Assembly: GCA_026996165.1 (NCBI GenBank)
Contig: JALWMP010000179.1
Coordinates: 1 to 32,101 of the forward strand
Source: Campylobacteraceae bacterium
Lineage (GTDB): Bacteria; Campylobacterota; Campylobacteria; Campylobacterales; Sulfurovaceae
Direction of reading: 5' to 3'
DNA: 32,101 nt
In this document: positions 19,888 to 28,131 of the stretch, in pieces
How the letters are laid out: every line of letters starts with the position of its first letter
How positions within the stretch are numbered: the stretch's first letter is position 1
The notes under the pieces: model-generated
The model's database searches: none
What the model saw: only the letters and a program-made list of their open reading frames with translations
Told to the model about the DNA's origin: nothing
Translations under genes and position numbers: made by a program

Positions 19888-21659
19888 CTACGCTTACCCA
19901 CCATAAAATAGTATCTATTTAAAAACTTAACCTTTTTATCTCTAGGATTGTTAATTGTCTCTATCTGCTTCATCTCAAACCCACTCTCATTAAAAATTTT
20001 AATCCACTCTCTACGCTTGTACCATCTCTCTCTAAAAGGGCTATCCCAAGGGTACATCCACCTGTTTTTTAACTCCAACAGAGGCTTTAATATACCCAAA
20101 ATAGACCAAGGGTTTCTCTCACCAACTACTAGATATGAGTTATCTTTTAAGACACGCTCTATCTCCAACATAGCCTCTTTTATGTAGGTGTGCTGTAGTA
20201 CCTCTATGCTAAAGAGTATATCTACAGAGTTACTATCTAAGGGAATATCATAAGCACTTCCTTTTAAAATAGTACCCTCTTTTTCAAATGTTGGCTCAAC
20301 GCCTATAATCTTCCATTTTGGATATTTCTCTTTGAAGTAGTCCATAAATCGACCCCTACCACAACCCAAATCAAGTAGAGTCAAAGAGTCATCTTTAAAC
20401 TGCTCAAAATATCTATCAAAATAGTTAAGATAGGCTCTATCCATAGGAGTAAGCTTATCATATACAACCGTCTCATTTAGAGAAAAAGCCAAAGAGACCC
20501 ACCTCTCTTGCTCCTCTTTTATGGCAAGATTATATCTATCTAAAAGTAAAAGGGCATCAATAAAAAACTTATTTGTCCAATTTACAAAATCAAATGCCCC
20601 ATATCTTCCCCAAAAAGGAACAGAGGCAGACAACGCACCCTTTAATACCCCCTCTTCTTGAATATGTTTTGATTTAAGATAAAAGAGTGTTGTAACCCCT
20701 ATATCTTTGTAGCTATTATCTTTTGTAATCTCAAAAAGTCGTAAACTCACCCCTGCCCATTGGGCTAAACCTGTCATACATCTTTGGCTATTTGTGCAGT
20801 TAAACTCACTATCATACTGAGAGCATAAAAGCATACTCTCTTTTAGATTTATCTCTTTTAATCTTGTGCTATTTTTTAAAATAGCATCTAATACTCTACT
20901 ATCTTTTGTTAATTGATAAACATCTAAAAGACCCTCTAAAATATATATCATAGTATGCAGATATGCAGGAACATCTTCTAAAAAAGAGGCGTAGTTAAAG
21001 AACCCATTATCTAGTTGCTCTCCTAATACCCACTCTACATTTTTAAGAGCCTGTTCTTTGATATATTTATCATCAGAAAGTAGAGCATACTCCAGCATAG
21101 CAGAAGATACACGAATATAGTAGGTATGCTTTTGAGCATTGTAAGCGACTCTTTGCCATGAGCCATCACTCTCTTGATTTGTAGCTAACCAATAAGATGC
21201 CTTTTTCGATGCCTCTTTGTATCGCATATCAGATGTCTCTTTAAAGAGTCTATTTAGACCAATAAGTACCTGCCCTGTATCAAAAGCAAAGGGCTGATTG
21301 TGGTCTATTTCCGAGAAACTTCCATCGCTATTTTGTATCTTTAAAAGCCACTCTCCAGCTCTGATTGCACTATTTTTGTATCTCTTATCTCCTAACTCTT
21401 TAGATACATCTAAAAGTGTAGGGATAATATATCCCGTAGTCTCAATATAACTAGCATCTCTATCTGATATAAAAGAGAACCTTCTAGCATAACCACCATC
21501 GCTATTTTGCATACTAAGTAGCCAATCAGAGGCTAAAATAGTATGCTCTTTGGTAGTTAATATATTTTGATTAAAGATATATTTAAGGGTTAAATAGAGC
21601 TCCTTTGGGTATCTAAGTGCTGATACAAATCCATATATTTTATAGAGTGTTGGTTTCAA
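19884..21659 (-). CDS. Alpha/alpha-toroid domain fused to SAM-dependent methyltransferase
   Basis: 591 residues. Residues 1-390 are a helical toroid of the squalene-cyclase/prenyltransferase type with QW-like repeats: WLLSMQNSDGGY at 46-57, WLLKIQNSDGSF at 104-115, WLATNQESDGSW at 157-168 and a weaker VLGEQLDNGFF at 211-221. The C-terminal part (about 400-560) is a class I methyltransferase with the SAM motif LDLGCGRGR at 429-437 and FSIEVLQHTYIKEAMLEIERVL further on. The start is TTG with AAGGA five to six bases upstream, 33 bases after metK. It is the first gene of the glycan run. A sugar O-methyl or capping role is possible, and the toroid may bind or modify the glycan, but no function is established. 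Confidence 0.72.
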   Translation of the reverse strand: MKPTLYKIYGFVSALRYPKELYLTLKYIFNQNILTTKEHTILASDWLLSMQNSDGGYARRFSFISDRDASYIETTGYIIPTLLDVSKELGDKRYKNSAIRAGEWLLKIQNSDGSFSEIDHNQPFAFDTGQVLIGLNRLFKETSDMRYKEASKKASYWLATNQESDGSWQRVAYNAQKHTYYIRVSSAMLEYALLSDDKYIKEQALKNVEWVLGEQLDNGFFNYASFLEDVPAYLHTMIYILEGLLDVYQLTKDSRVLDAILKNSTRLKEINLKESMLLCSQYDSEFNCTNSQRCMTGLAQWAGVSLRLFEITKDNSYKDIGVTTLFYLKSKHIQEEGVLKGALSASVPFWGRYGAFDFVNWTNKFFIDALLLLDRYNLAIKEEQERWVSLAFSLNETVVYDKLTPMDRAYLNYFDRYFEQFKDDSLTLLDLGCGRGRFMDYFKEKYPKWKIIGVEPTFEKEGTILKGSAYDIPLDSNSVDILFSIEVLQHTYIKEAMLEIERVLKDNSYLVVGERNPWSILGILKPLLELKNRWMYPWDSPFRERWYKRREWIKIFNESGFEMKQIETINNPRDKKVKFLNRYYFMVGKRR

Positions 21660-21692
21660 TTTTTTCCTTGATAGAGTTAGTACTCTTATACT

Positions 21693-22895
21693 TTATTTTA
21701 AAAGTCCCTCAAACATCTCAATATCATCAAGTTGCTCCCAAGGGTAGTCACTCTGCCCTACCTGCCCACGAGCTGCTACATCTGCATATAAGAAAGTATC
21801 TTTAGATGGTCTATCTAAAGCAAATTTCTTAGTAATCCAGTTCGGAGTAAGTGGGAAGTTCTCCATTACAAAGGTAGAGAGTTTATCGTCATCTAATCTA
21901 TCAATCACTGTTCCATAAGTATCAACAGCTACAGAGGTTGGTCGTGCTACTCCAATAGCGTAAGAGATTTGAACTACACACTTTTTAGCCAACCCACTAG
22001 CCACAATATGTTTAGCAATATATCTAGCAGCGTAGAGTCCTGAACGGTCAACTTTTGTATAATCTTTTGAGCTTTGAGCTCCACCACCAATAGGAGCATA
22101 CCCTCCAAAGCTATCGACAATAAGCTTACGACCTGTCAGTCCTGAGTCGTGCAAAGAGGAGTGAGAGACATATTTTCCTGTAGGATTGATGTGAATAATA
22201 CAATCATCTTTATTGTAGAGTTCAGATGGTAGTCCTGCATCATCTATAAGAGTCTGTATAAGCCCTCTAACCTCTTCAATACTCATAGTTGCTACACATG
22301 GAGCAGAGACAACTATGGTATGAATTTTTTGAGGGTTACATGACTCAAAATTATCTTTAATACCATAATCCATAGTTACTTGAGTTTTAATATCAACTCC
22401 TAACTCATGAGGGTTTGCTTTTGCATAAGCGTAAACCTTCTCCATAAGCATTCGTGCATAAGTAATGGCACTTGGCATATAGTTTTGGGTCTCGCAATCT
22501 GCATAACCAAACATAATCCCTTGGTCACCTGCACCTGTCTCACCATCTTCTTGGTCAACACCTTGATTAATATCTGGTGATTGCTCATTTAAAAGTACTT
22601 GTACCTCTACCTCATCTGGATTTAAACACTCTGCATTTGTAAAGTGTGGATTTCCATCATAACCAATCTTTGCTAGTGTCTCTTTTACTAAGTCTGTATA
22701 CTCTTGATGTGTTAACTTAGTGTTAGAGGTTACTTCTCCTCCTATAACCACATGTTTACCTGCTACAAATACTTCAGAGGCTACTCTTGATTTGGAGTCT
22801 CCCATAATCAATCTGTCAACAATGCTATCTGCAATAATATCAGCACACTTATCTGGGTGTCCAGGGCTTACAACTTCACTTGTAAATAAATACAT
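21693..22895 (-). CDS. metK: S-adenosylmethionine synthetase
   Basis: The ATG at 22895 gives the canonical start MYLFTSEVVSPGHPDK and 400 residues. An upstream in-frame ATG at 22928 would add a basic leader and overlap panC. The methionine-binding GHPDK is at 12-16, the ATP-binding segment GAGDQGIMFGYA is near 135, and GGGAQSSKDYTKVDRSG near 270 is the phosphate-binding region. It makes SAM from ATP and methionine in the cytoplasm. It is preceded by panC at 23 bases and followed by the methyltransferase-fusion gene at 33 bases with no clear terminator, so transcription may run on into the glycan genes. Confidence 0.96.
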   Translation of the reverse strand: MYLFTSEVVSPGHPDKCADIIADSIVDRLIMGDSKSRVASEVFVAGKHVVIGGEVTSNTKLTHQEYTDLVKETLAKIGYDGNPHFTNAECLNPDEVEVQVLLNEQSPDINQGVDQEDGETGAGDQGIMFGYADCETQNYMPSAITYARMLMEKVYAYAKANPHELGVDIKTQVTMDYGIKDNFESCNPQKIHTIVVSAPCVATMSIEEVRGLIQTLIDDAGLPSELYNKDDCIIHINPTGKYVSHSSLHDSGLTGRKLIVDSFGGYAPIGGGAQSSKDYTKVDRSGLYAARYIAKHIVASGLAKKCVVQISYAIGVARPTSVAVDTYGTVIDRLDDDKLSTFVMENFPLTPNWITKKFALDRPSKDTFLYADVAARGQVGQSDYPWEQLDDIEMFEGLLK

Positions 22896-22918
22896 TTTTT
22901 TTCTCTTTTTTAAATTTT

Positions 22919-23755
22919 TTAAATCCACAAATTATCAATAAGTCGAGTAGTACCAACTCTAGCTGCCACTAAAATAATGGTATTACTCAACTCAACTCTA
23001 TCTATCTGCTCAAACTCTCGATTGACTAAAGCTACATACTCAACCTCTACTTTGCTTAGTACCTTTTTCATCTCGGCTATAATGATTGAGCTATTAAACT
23101 CTTTTTGCATAACTAGCTCTGTAGCACGTTTAAGTGAACGTGACAGACTCAAAGCTCTAACTCTATCCTCTTTAGAGAGGTAAACATTGCGACTGCTCAA
23201 AGCTAAACCATCTTTGTCTCTTACAATATCACAAGGGACTATGTCAACATTTATAAAGTAGTTCTTAACCATCTGAGTAATAAGTACTAGTTGTTGAGCA
23301 TCTTTTTTACCAAAATAGGCACGAAAAGTTGAGGGCTTATTATAGGCAATTAGATTTAAAAGTTTCATAACAATTTGCAACATTCCATCAAAATGTCCTG
23401 CTCTTTTTGTACCCTCTAAGATAAATCCTCTAATAGCAGGAGCTGTAATGCTTAACTCATCTTTTTCATACATCATATCAACTGTTGGCATAAAGAGAAC
23501 ATCTACCCCTGCTAACTCACAAATCTTTACGTCAGCCTCTTCTTTTCGTGGGTAGGCTTCTAAATCTTCACCCTCTAAAAACTGTGTAGGATTGACAAAA
23601 ATAGATACAACAACAAAATCATTCTCTTTACGTGCCTTTTTAATAAGACTCAAATGCCCCTCATGCAATGCACCCATTGTAGGGACAAAACCTACACTTC
23701 CTTTAAAGGTTGATGTTGCCTCTAAAAGCTCATCAATACTCTTTACAATAACCAT
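22919..23755 (-). CDS. panC: Pantothenate synthetase (pantoate-beta-alanine ligase)
   Basis: 278 residues, normal length. The HIGH-type nucleotide-binding motif is HEGH at 31-34 in [16 protein letters not shown], the KMSKS-like signature is GKKDAQQL at about 148-155, and LSSRN near 180 is conserved. It ligates pantoate to beta-alanine with ATP to give pantothenate for coenzyme A. The beta-alanine comes from PanD, encoded two genes upstream in the same run. The ATG begins one base after the ybaB stop region, so the two are tightly coupled. Confidence 0.96.
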   Translation of the reverse strand: MVIVKSIDELLEATSTFKGSVGFVPTMGALHEGHLSLIKKARKENDFVVVSIFVNPTQFLEGEDLEAYPRKEEADVKICELAGVDVLFMPTVDMMYEKDELSITAPAIRGFILEGTKRAGHFDGMLQIVMKLLNLIAYNKPSTFRAYFGKKDAQQLVLITQMVKNYFINVDIVPCDIVRDKDGLALSSRNVYLSKEDRVRALSLSRSLKRATELVMQKEFNSSIIIAEMKKVLSKVEVEYVALVNREFEQIDRVELSNTIILVAARVGTTRLIDNLWI

Positions 23756-23756
23756 T

Positions 23757-24071
23757 CTACTTCATTCCAAAAGGGTTAAGTCCACCCATCATACCCATAG
23801 CTTGAGACTTTTTATTGTCTTCTACCATTTTAAGCACATCATTAATAGCAGAGATTAGAAGAATCTGCATAGAGCTTTTATCTTCTAAAAGTGAGTCATC
23901 TATAGTAATATCTATAATCTCATTAGCTCCATTGGCAGTTACTTCAACCATTCCACCACCTGCTTTAGCTGTCATGGTTATATTTTTTGATTGCTCCTCT
24001 AGCTCTTTGGCTTTTGATTGTAAATCTTTTACCATCTCAGCCATTTTACTCATATCCATACCTTCAAACAT
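23757..24071 (-). CDS. YbaB/EbfC-family nucleoid-associated protein
   Basis: 104 residues, the usual size of this DNA-binding family. It begins with a helical, coiled-coil-prone region ([18 protein letters not shown] at 11-28) followed by the family core [22 protein letters not shown] and a Met/Gly-rich tail. Members form dimers that bind DNA without strong sequence preference. AGGAG stands six bases before the ATG. It lies between panD and panC, a common order in Campylobacterota by my recollection, with no evident metabolic link to pantothenate. Confidence 0.9.
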   Translation of the reverse strand: MFEGMDMSKMAEMVKDLQSKAKELEEQSKNITMTAKAGGGMVEVTANGANEIIDITIDDSLLEDKSSMQILLISAINDVLKMVEDNKKSQAMGMMGGLNPFGMK

Positions 24072-24089
24072 CTCTTACTCCTGCAAACA

Positions 24090-24458
24090 TTATTGTAATC
24101 CTTTATAGGCTTGTGCAATACTATTGTCATCTTCTAAAATAACAATTTTAGGCTGAAACTCATCAGCCTCCTCTTCTGTCATAGACGCATAGGCAATAAT
24201 AATAATCTTATCACCAACATGTACTTTTCTAGCAGCTGCACCATTAAGGCAAATCTCTCTTTTACCACGCTCCCCAGCAATAATATAGGTTGAGAAACGC
24301 TCTCCATTGTTAATGTTGACAATATCTATCTTCTGCCCTACTCGCATATTGGCAGCATCTAATAGCTCTTGGTCAATGGTTATAGAGCCTACATAGTTAA
24401 GATTAGCTTCGGTTACTGTTGCTCTGTGAAGTTTACTATAGAGCATGGTAATATTCAT
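24090..24458 (-). CDS. panD: Aspartate 1-decarboxylase precursor
   Basis: 122 residues, full length. The self-cleavage site Gly24-Ser25 is present in NYVGSITID, so Ser25 becomes the pyruvoyl group. [14 protein letters not shown] (9-22) and the Tyr/Asn/Gly-rich segment [23 protein letters not shown] are typical. It decarboxylates aspartate to beta-alanine for pantothenate synthesis. It is the first gene of the panD-ybaB-panC-metK run and has a perfect extended -10 promoter about 38 bases before the ATG. GGAGAG is the probable ribosome binding site. Confidence 0.96.
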   Translation of the reverse strand: MNITMLYSKLHRATVTEANLNYVGSITIDQELLDAANMRVGQKIDIVNINNGERFSTYIIAGERGKREICLNGAAARKVHVGDKIIIIAYASMTEEEADEFQPKIVILEDDNSIAQAYKGLQ

Positions 24459-24495
24459 TACAGTTCTCTCCGATTTATAATTTTTGTTTTGAGGT

Positions 24496-24504
24496 ATTAT
24501 AGCA
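24496..24504 (-). promoter_or_regulatory. Extended -10 promoter for panD-ybaB-panC-metK
   Basis: The minus strand reads TGCTATAAT, a perfect extended -10 box, giving a start near 24489 and a leader of about 30 bases. No recognisable -35 box lies 17 bp upstream. As metK is followed by the glycan genes with no strong terminator, this may also feed that locus. Confidence 0.7.
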
Positions 24505-24528
24505 GATTAATATTAGGTATTTGTAGAG

Positions 24529-24545
24529 ACAAGGCAAAGCCTTGT
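24529..24545. repeat. Short palindrome downstream of the ferredoxin gene
   Basis: ACAAGGC-AAA-GCCTTGT, a perfect 7-bp stem with a three-base loop, 29 bases beyond the ferredoxin stop. The left flank GTAGAG is not mirrored on the right, so it looks like half of a longer GTAGAGACAAGGC-type palindrome that has decayed. It could act as a weak terminator or a transcript-end stabiliser on the minus strand, though no T-run follows. Confidence 0.55.
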
Positions 24546-24573
24546 GCAAATTTTGTTTAGTTTAACAAGCCAT

Positions 24574-24936
24574 CTAAGATACTGGCACAGGGTCAGCCCA
24601 CATCTGTTCAGGAATCACATACTCTTGGACAACGTTTCCACCAATAATATGTTCATCAATAATTCTATCAATCTTCTCTTTTGTTAAGTTAACATACATT
24701 GTATGCCCTGGTTCTACTAAGATTACAGGACCTTGTTGACAACGCCCAAGACATGATGTTTGAATTGGTTGTACATTTCCAATAATCCCTTTTTGCATTA
24801 AGGTTTGAGACAAATGTTGCATAAGCTGTTGCGACTCAGGGTTGTTTTGGCTTACACAGCTTGGTTTTGGCATTCCTGGAGGTGCTGACTGTTGACACTT
24901 AAAAATATAAAATGCTGGTTGTGGTATTCCCATCAT
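24574..24936 (-). CDS. Thioredoxin-like [2Fe-2S] ferredoxin
   Basis: 120 residues. Four cysteines at 14, 27, 62 and 66 (KCQQ, PSCV, SCLGRC) match the C-x12-C and C-x3-C spacing of thioredoxin-fold [2Fe-2S] ferredoxins such as the NuoE-like family. The beginning PQPAFYIFKCQQSAPPGMPKPSC is characteristic of a conserved Campylobacterota protein I recall as a (2Fe-2S) ferredoxin-domain protein. Electron donor and partner are unknown. Two adjacent ATG codons (24936 and 24933) are both possible, with AAGGA seven to ten bases before them. It stands alone between a hairpin-bearing gap on each side, so it is probably transcribed by itself. Confidence 0.85.
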   Translation of the reverse strand: MMGIPQPAFYIFKCQQSAPPGMPKPSCVSQNNPESQQLMQHLSQTLMQKGIIGNVQPIQTSCLGRCQQGPVILVEPGHTMYVNLTKEKIDRIIDEHIIGGNVVQEYVIPEQMWADPVPVS

Positions 24937-24992
24937 AATGAAATCCTTCTATTTTAATTAGGAGTATTTTACTCTTATTTAGAATAGATATA

Positions 24993-25026
24993 ACTTAAAG
25001 TTAACTCTAAAAGGTTAACTTTTAAG
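24993..25026. terminator. Inverted repeat after the lipoprotein gene
   Basis: ACTTAAAGTTAAC and its near-perfect inverse, with one bulged base, separated by 8 bases and 27 bases beyond the lipoprotein stop. It could end the OmpA-lipoprotein transcript. The stem is AT-rich and no long T-run follows on the minus strand. It could instead be an operator for the ferredoxin gene, whose start lies about 57 bases away. Confidence 0.4.
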
Positions 25027-25052
25027 TGTTTTATAGTAAAAAAGTAGCATTT

Positions 25053-26879
25053 TTAGTAGATATACGGTGTAGCTCCTCTAAAACCAATACCTATAACACT
25101 ATCACTATCTGACTTTGCACCTGATGTCCCCTCTAATAGGTCTAAAACATCACCACCTCTAACAACTACACCATAGTTATCTTTATAAGTTCCTACTCCT
25201 AAACCTACATCAATATCACTATCTGCTCCATATTTAGGGTGATTATACTCTAACTTATCAATATCAATATCCCACCAATTCTCAATATTGTCTAATGTGA
25301 ACTTAACACTCTCATTTCTATCTTTTAACCATATTAGATTACTTAAAAACTCTTTGTAATTACTACCAAACTCATAAATTTTAGTAGAGTAATCCTTTGG
25401 AACAGTAGTATCTTCTCCCAATAGTCCATTTCTTAAACTATCTCCACTACCTCCATTTAATAAATCTGCTTTCAAAAGTTTAGCTATTTGAACATACTGT
25501 TTTTGAGACATTAGACTAATAGAGCTATTTAACTCTTTAGTGGAACTATACTTTTTTAAAGAGACCAATGCTTGATATGGAGATAGCAAAGATATTCTCT
25601 CTTTTTGCATAGATACACTCTTATTAAAAGTTACCTGCTCACCTTTTGCAGTATTTGTTAAATTTCCATTAATATAGACAGAAATAGGCTCACTACTATT
25701 AGTTACTTTAAAATTATCTTTAATAAATTTTCTATAGTTTCCAACAGTTGCTACTACTTCATCACAAAAAATTCCAACACCTGTTCCTCTTGCTTGATAG
25801 GAGGAGACCCAAAAACCTTTTTCTTTTATACCATCTTCATCTACATCTACTCCTCCTGGAATATATATAAACCCTGCCTCTTGAAGCATCTCTGCTCTAC
25901 TACCTTCTGTACGCCATGGACATCTTTTTGTTGCATCTAAAGGGTTACCTTCACTACCACATGTCAACTCTTGAGAATTTGCCTGTCCATCTCCATCACT
26001 ATCATTGTTAGGGTTGTTATCTTCACTATCTAATTGATTTGGAACACCATCACTATCACTATCGGTACTATTGGACTCTAATGAATCTTTAATACCGTCA
26101 CCATCACTGTCTATATCTCCTTCTCTAGTATCTACAATACCATCATTGTCATCATCTATATCTTGGCTATCTTTTACTCCATCTCCATCACTATCTACAG
26201 CTCCATTATCTACTACTCCATCTCCATTTACATCAGAATCAGACCTATCATTAATTCCATCTCCGTCACTATCTACTCCGTTATCTATTACTCCATCTCC
26301 ATTCATATCGGCATCTGCACCATCACTAATTCCATCTCCATCACTATCTGGATTTGTTCTATTTATATCTTGATTATCTAAAACTCCATCATTGTCATCA
26401 TCTATATCTTGGCTATCTTTTACTCCATCTCCATCACTATCTACAGCTTCATTATCAGCTACTCCATCTCCATTTACATCTGCATCTGAGTTATCATTTA
26501 TACCATCTCCGTCACTATCTACTCCGTTGTCTACTACTCCATCTCCATTAACATCTGCATCTGCACCATCAGTTATTCCATCACCATCACTATCTATATT
26601 ATTATCATTTGGGTCTATTCCATCTGCTAAATTATCATGGTCACTATCATCTGTAGTATTTGGAGTATCATTTGAATCTAATGGGTCTGTTCCTGCAAGT
26701 ATCTCATGTTGATTAGAGACTCCATCACCATCACTATCTACATTAGGACTATATATTACTCCTCCTGTCATACAGATACAAGCATTATTATCATTTGCAA
26801 CTGTTGCTCTATCATTAGCTCCACAACCAATAAAAAATAAACCTACTATAGTTATATATATTATTTTTAATATTTTCAT
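25053..26879 (-). CDS. Thrombospondin type-3 repeat lipoprotein with FGE-sulfatase-like C-terminal domain
   Basis: 608 residues. A lipoprotein signal peptide ends in FFIGC with Cys19 as the lipidation site. Residues 46-306 hold many DSDGDG calcium-binding (thrombospondin type-3) repeats, including an 82-residue higher-order unit twice. Residues 335-608 begin GFIYIPGG and GFWVSSYQARG and end GIGFRGATPYIY, which resembles the FGE-sulfatase/C-type-lectin-like fold. I see no convincing catalytic cysteine pair, so it may be a binding domain. Five D/E-x-N-x-S/T sequons are present, at Asn70, 173, 270, 451 and 522. The gene overlaps the OmpA gene by four bases (ATGA). A role at the outer membrane or cell surface is likely; the ligand is unknown. 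Confidence 0.8.
   Translation of the reverse strand: MKILKIIYITIVGLFFIGCGANDRATVANDNNACICMTGGVIYSPNVDSDGDGVSNQHEILAGTDPLDSNDTPNTTDDSDHDNLADGIDPNDNNIDSDGDGITDGADADVNGDGVVDNGVDSDGDGINDNSDADVNGDGVADNEAVDSDGDGVKDSQDIDDDNDGVLDNQDINRTNPDSDGDGISDGADADMNGDGVIDNGVDSDGDGINDRSDSDVNGDGVVDNGAVDSDGDGVKDSQDIDDDNDGIVDTREGDIDSDGDGIKDSLESNSTDSDSDGVPNQLDSEDNNPNNDSDGDGQANSQELTCGSEGNPLDATKRCPWRTEGSRAEMLQEAGFIYIPGGVDVDEDGIKEKGFWVSSYQARGTGVGIFCDEVVATVGNYRKFIKDNFKVTNSSEPISVYINGNLTNTAKGEQVTFNKSVSMQKERISLLSPYQALVSLKKYSSTKELNSSISLMSQKQYVQIAKLLKADLLNGGSGDSLRNGLLGEDTTVPKDYSTKIYEFGSNYKEFLSNLIWLKDRNESVKFTLDNIENWWDIDIDKLEYNHPKYGADSDIDVGLGVGTYKDNYGVVVRGGDVLDLLEGTSGAKSDSDSVIGIGFRGATPYIY
26103..26594 (-). repeat. 246-bp tandem repeat encoding calcium-binding repeats
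   Basis: Two copies of an 82-codon unit (residues 96-177 and 178-256 of the lipoprotein, the second slightly shortened at its end). The period is 246 bp: the string TCTTGGCTATCTTTTACTCC occurs at 26161 and again at 26407. Identity is high at the DNA level, which points to a recent in-frame duplication and makes copy number liable to change by recombination. Confidence 0.85.
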
Positions 26880-27973
26880 ATTCTTCCTCTCTTTGGATAA
26901 CTTAATATTGCTTCAATTCGGCGATTTATTGCTCTACCCTCTTCTGTTTTATTAGAAGCTATAGGCTCACTCTCTCCTCTACCCTCTATACTCAATCTTG
27001 CTACACTTACTCCTCTTGCAATTAAAGCTTTCATCACTGAATTTGCTCGTGCTAAAGAGAGTTCCATATTGTGCTTATCTGAACCTCTACTATCTGTATG
27101 CCCAACAATTTTTACAAAACTTCCCCTATTTTTTAAAAGAAAATCTGCAAATATATCTATTTTACCAATAGAAGTAGACTCTATTTTGTCAGAGTTTGTT
27201 TTAAAATGAATTTTTAAAGTTGTTTTTATGGGACAACCATATCTATCAACTCTAAAATTACATGGAGTAGCAGGGCATTGGTCTAATCTATCTTCCACAC
27301 CATCTCTATCAAAATCAGGTTTATCTATCTTAATAGAACACTCATTATTTTTTATATAAATAAATTTTGTTTTAGGTGGCTGTACTATAATAGGTACTAC
27401 TTTAACCTTTGGAAGAACTCTAACTTTTCTAATAACTCTAGTGGATTGTTTCATATATAAAGGGTAGTTATAGTTTAAAGGCATAGTAATCCCTACCGTA
27501 ACTATTGCTTCATTTCCCTCTTGAGAACTAGATAAAACTTGAAGCATTTTACCTTCAAACTTTAGTTTATATCCCTGCTCTAAATTAATACCAATACCAA
27601 CACCACCTTGAATAAAAGGGTGACTATCAAAAACATCTTTAGTTGCACCATTTACATGTTCATACCCTATTCCCATTAGAACATAAGGTATTGTATAGTT
27701 CATATTTTTATTCTCATAAACAGCATTAATAGAACCTTTTATAAATGAACTTGCATAATCATTTTTAACATCTACATAATCTAAATCAAATCTTGGCATA
27801 ACAAGAAATCTATCATCTTGATAGGTTATACCTACTGTTGGATTCTTAAATTTAAAATTTCTTTTATTTTGGGTTGAATTTAAACCTATATCTATTCCTA
27901 GCTCACTCTCAACGGTTGTTCCACTTAGAAGTGTTAAGAACAAAAAAAGCTGGAATATGAATATTTTTTGCAT
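26876..27973 (-). CDS. OmpA-family outer-membrane protein with thrombospondin type-3 linker
   Basis: The start is taken at the ATG at 27973, which has AGGAGG just before it and lies a short distance after the -10 box. An in-frame ATG at 27991 would put that Shine-Dalgarno sequence inside the gene. The 365-residue protein has a signal peptide (MQKIFIFQLFLFLTLLSGT), a likely eight-strand beta-barrel to about 175, a basic/proline-rich linker, one calcium-binding repeat DFDRDGVEDRLDQCP, and a C-terminal OmpA peptidoglycan-binding domain with VGHTDSRG, LSLARA and NRRIE. It anchors the outer membrane to the cell wall. Co-transcription with the lipoprotein suggests a joint surface role. Confidence 0.9.
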   Translation of the reverse strand: MQKIFIFQLFLFLTLLSGTTVESELGIDIGLNSTQNKRNFKFKNPTVGITYQDDRFLVMPRFDLDYVDVKNDYASSFIKGSINAVYENKNMNYTIPYVLMGIGYEHVNGATKDVFDSHPFIQGGVGIGINLEQGYKLKFEGKMLQVLSSSQEGNEAIVTVGITMPLNYNYPLYMKQSTRVIRKVRVLPKVKVVPIIVQPPKTKFIYIKNNECSIKIDKPDFDRDGVEDRLDQCPATPCNFRVDRYGCPIKTTLKIHFKTNSDKIESTSIGKIDIFADFLLKNRGSFVKIVGHTDSRGSDKHNMELSLARANSVMKALIARGVSVARLSIEGRGESEPIASNKTEEGRAINRRIEAILSYPKRGRI

Positions 27974-28000
27974 AATCCCTCCTAAAGACATATATTTGAA

Positions 28001-28009
28001 ATATTAACA
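28001..28009 (-). promoter_or_regulatory. Extended -10 promoter for the OmpA-lipoprotein pair
   Basis: TGTTAATAT on the minus strand (extended -10 with one mismatch to TATAAT in each of two positions). Transcription would begin near 27994, leaving about 21 bases before the ATG at 27973, which supports that start. The AT-rich sequence upstream lacks a clear -35 box. Confidence 0.5.
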
Positions 28010-28131
28010 TAAAATAAAGCTTTAGCATAAAATCATTAAATATTTCTTAAAAAATTACTAAGAATCATAATCTTTAGCAACACTATTAAATAATTAATTT
28101 AACTATACTGTTTTTTGTTGTGACACACTTA

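Noticed and set aside
22896-22928. MetK start at the upstream ATG (22928)
   Set aside because: The extra lysine-rich leader overlaps panC and is absent from MetK proteins, and the ATG at 22895 begins the conserved sequence.
26103-26594. Regular repeats that could be taken for a CRISPR array
   Set aside because: They are coding repeats with a period of 246 bp (with smaller 24-26-codon units) and preserve the reading frame. There are no unique spacers.
26071-26712. Several long plus-strand open frames opposite the calcium-binding repeats, rich in Ser, Pro, Ile and Thr
   Set aside because: They are the antisense reading of the repetitive Asp-rich codons of the lipoprotein gene, overlap one another in different frames, and have no ribosome binding site or domain.
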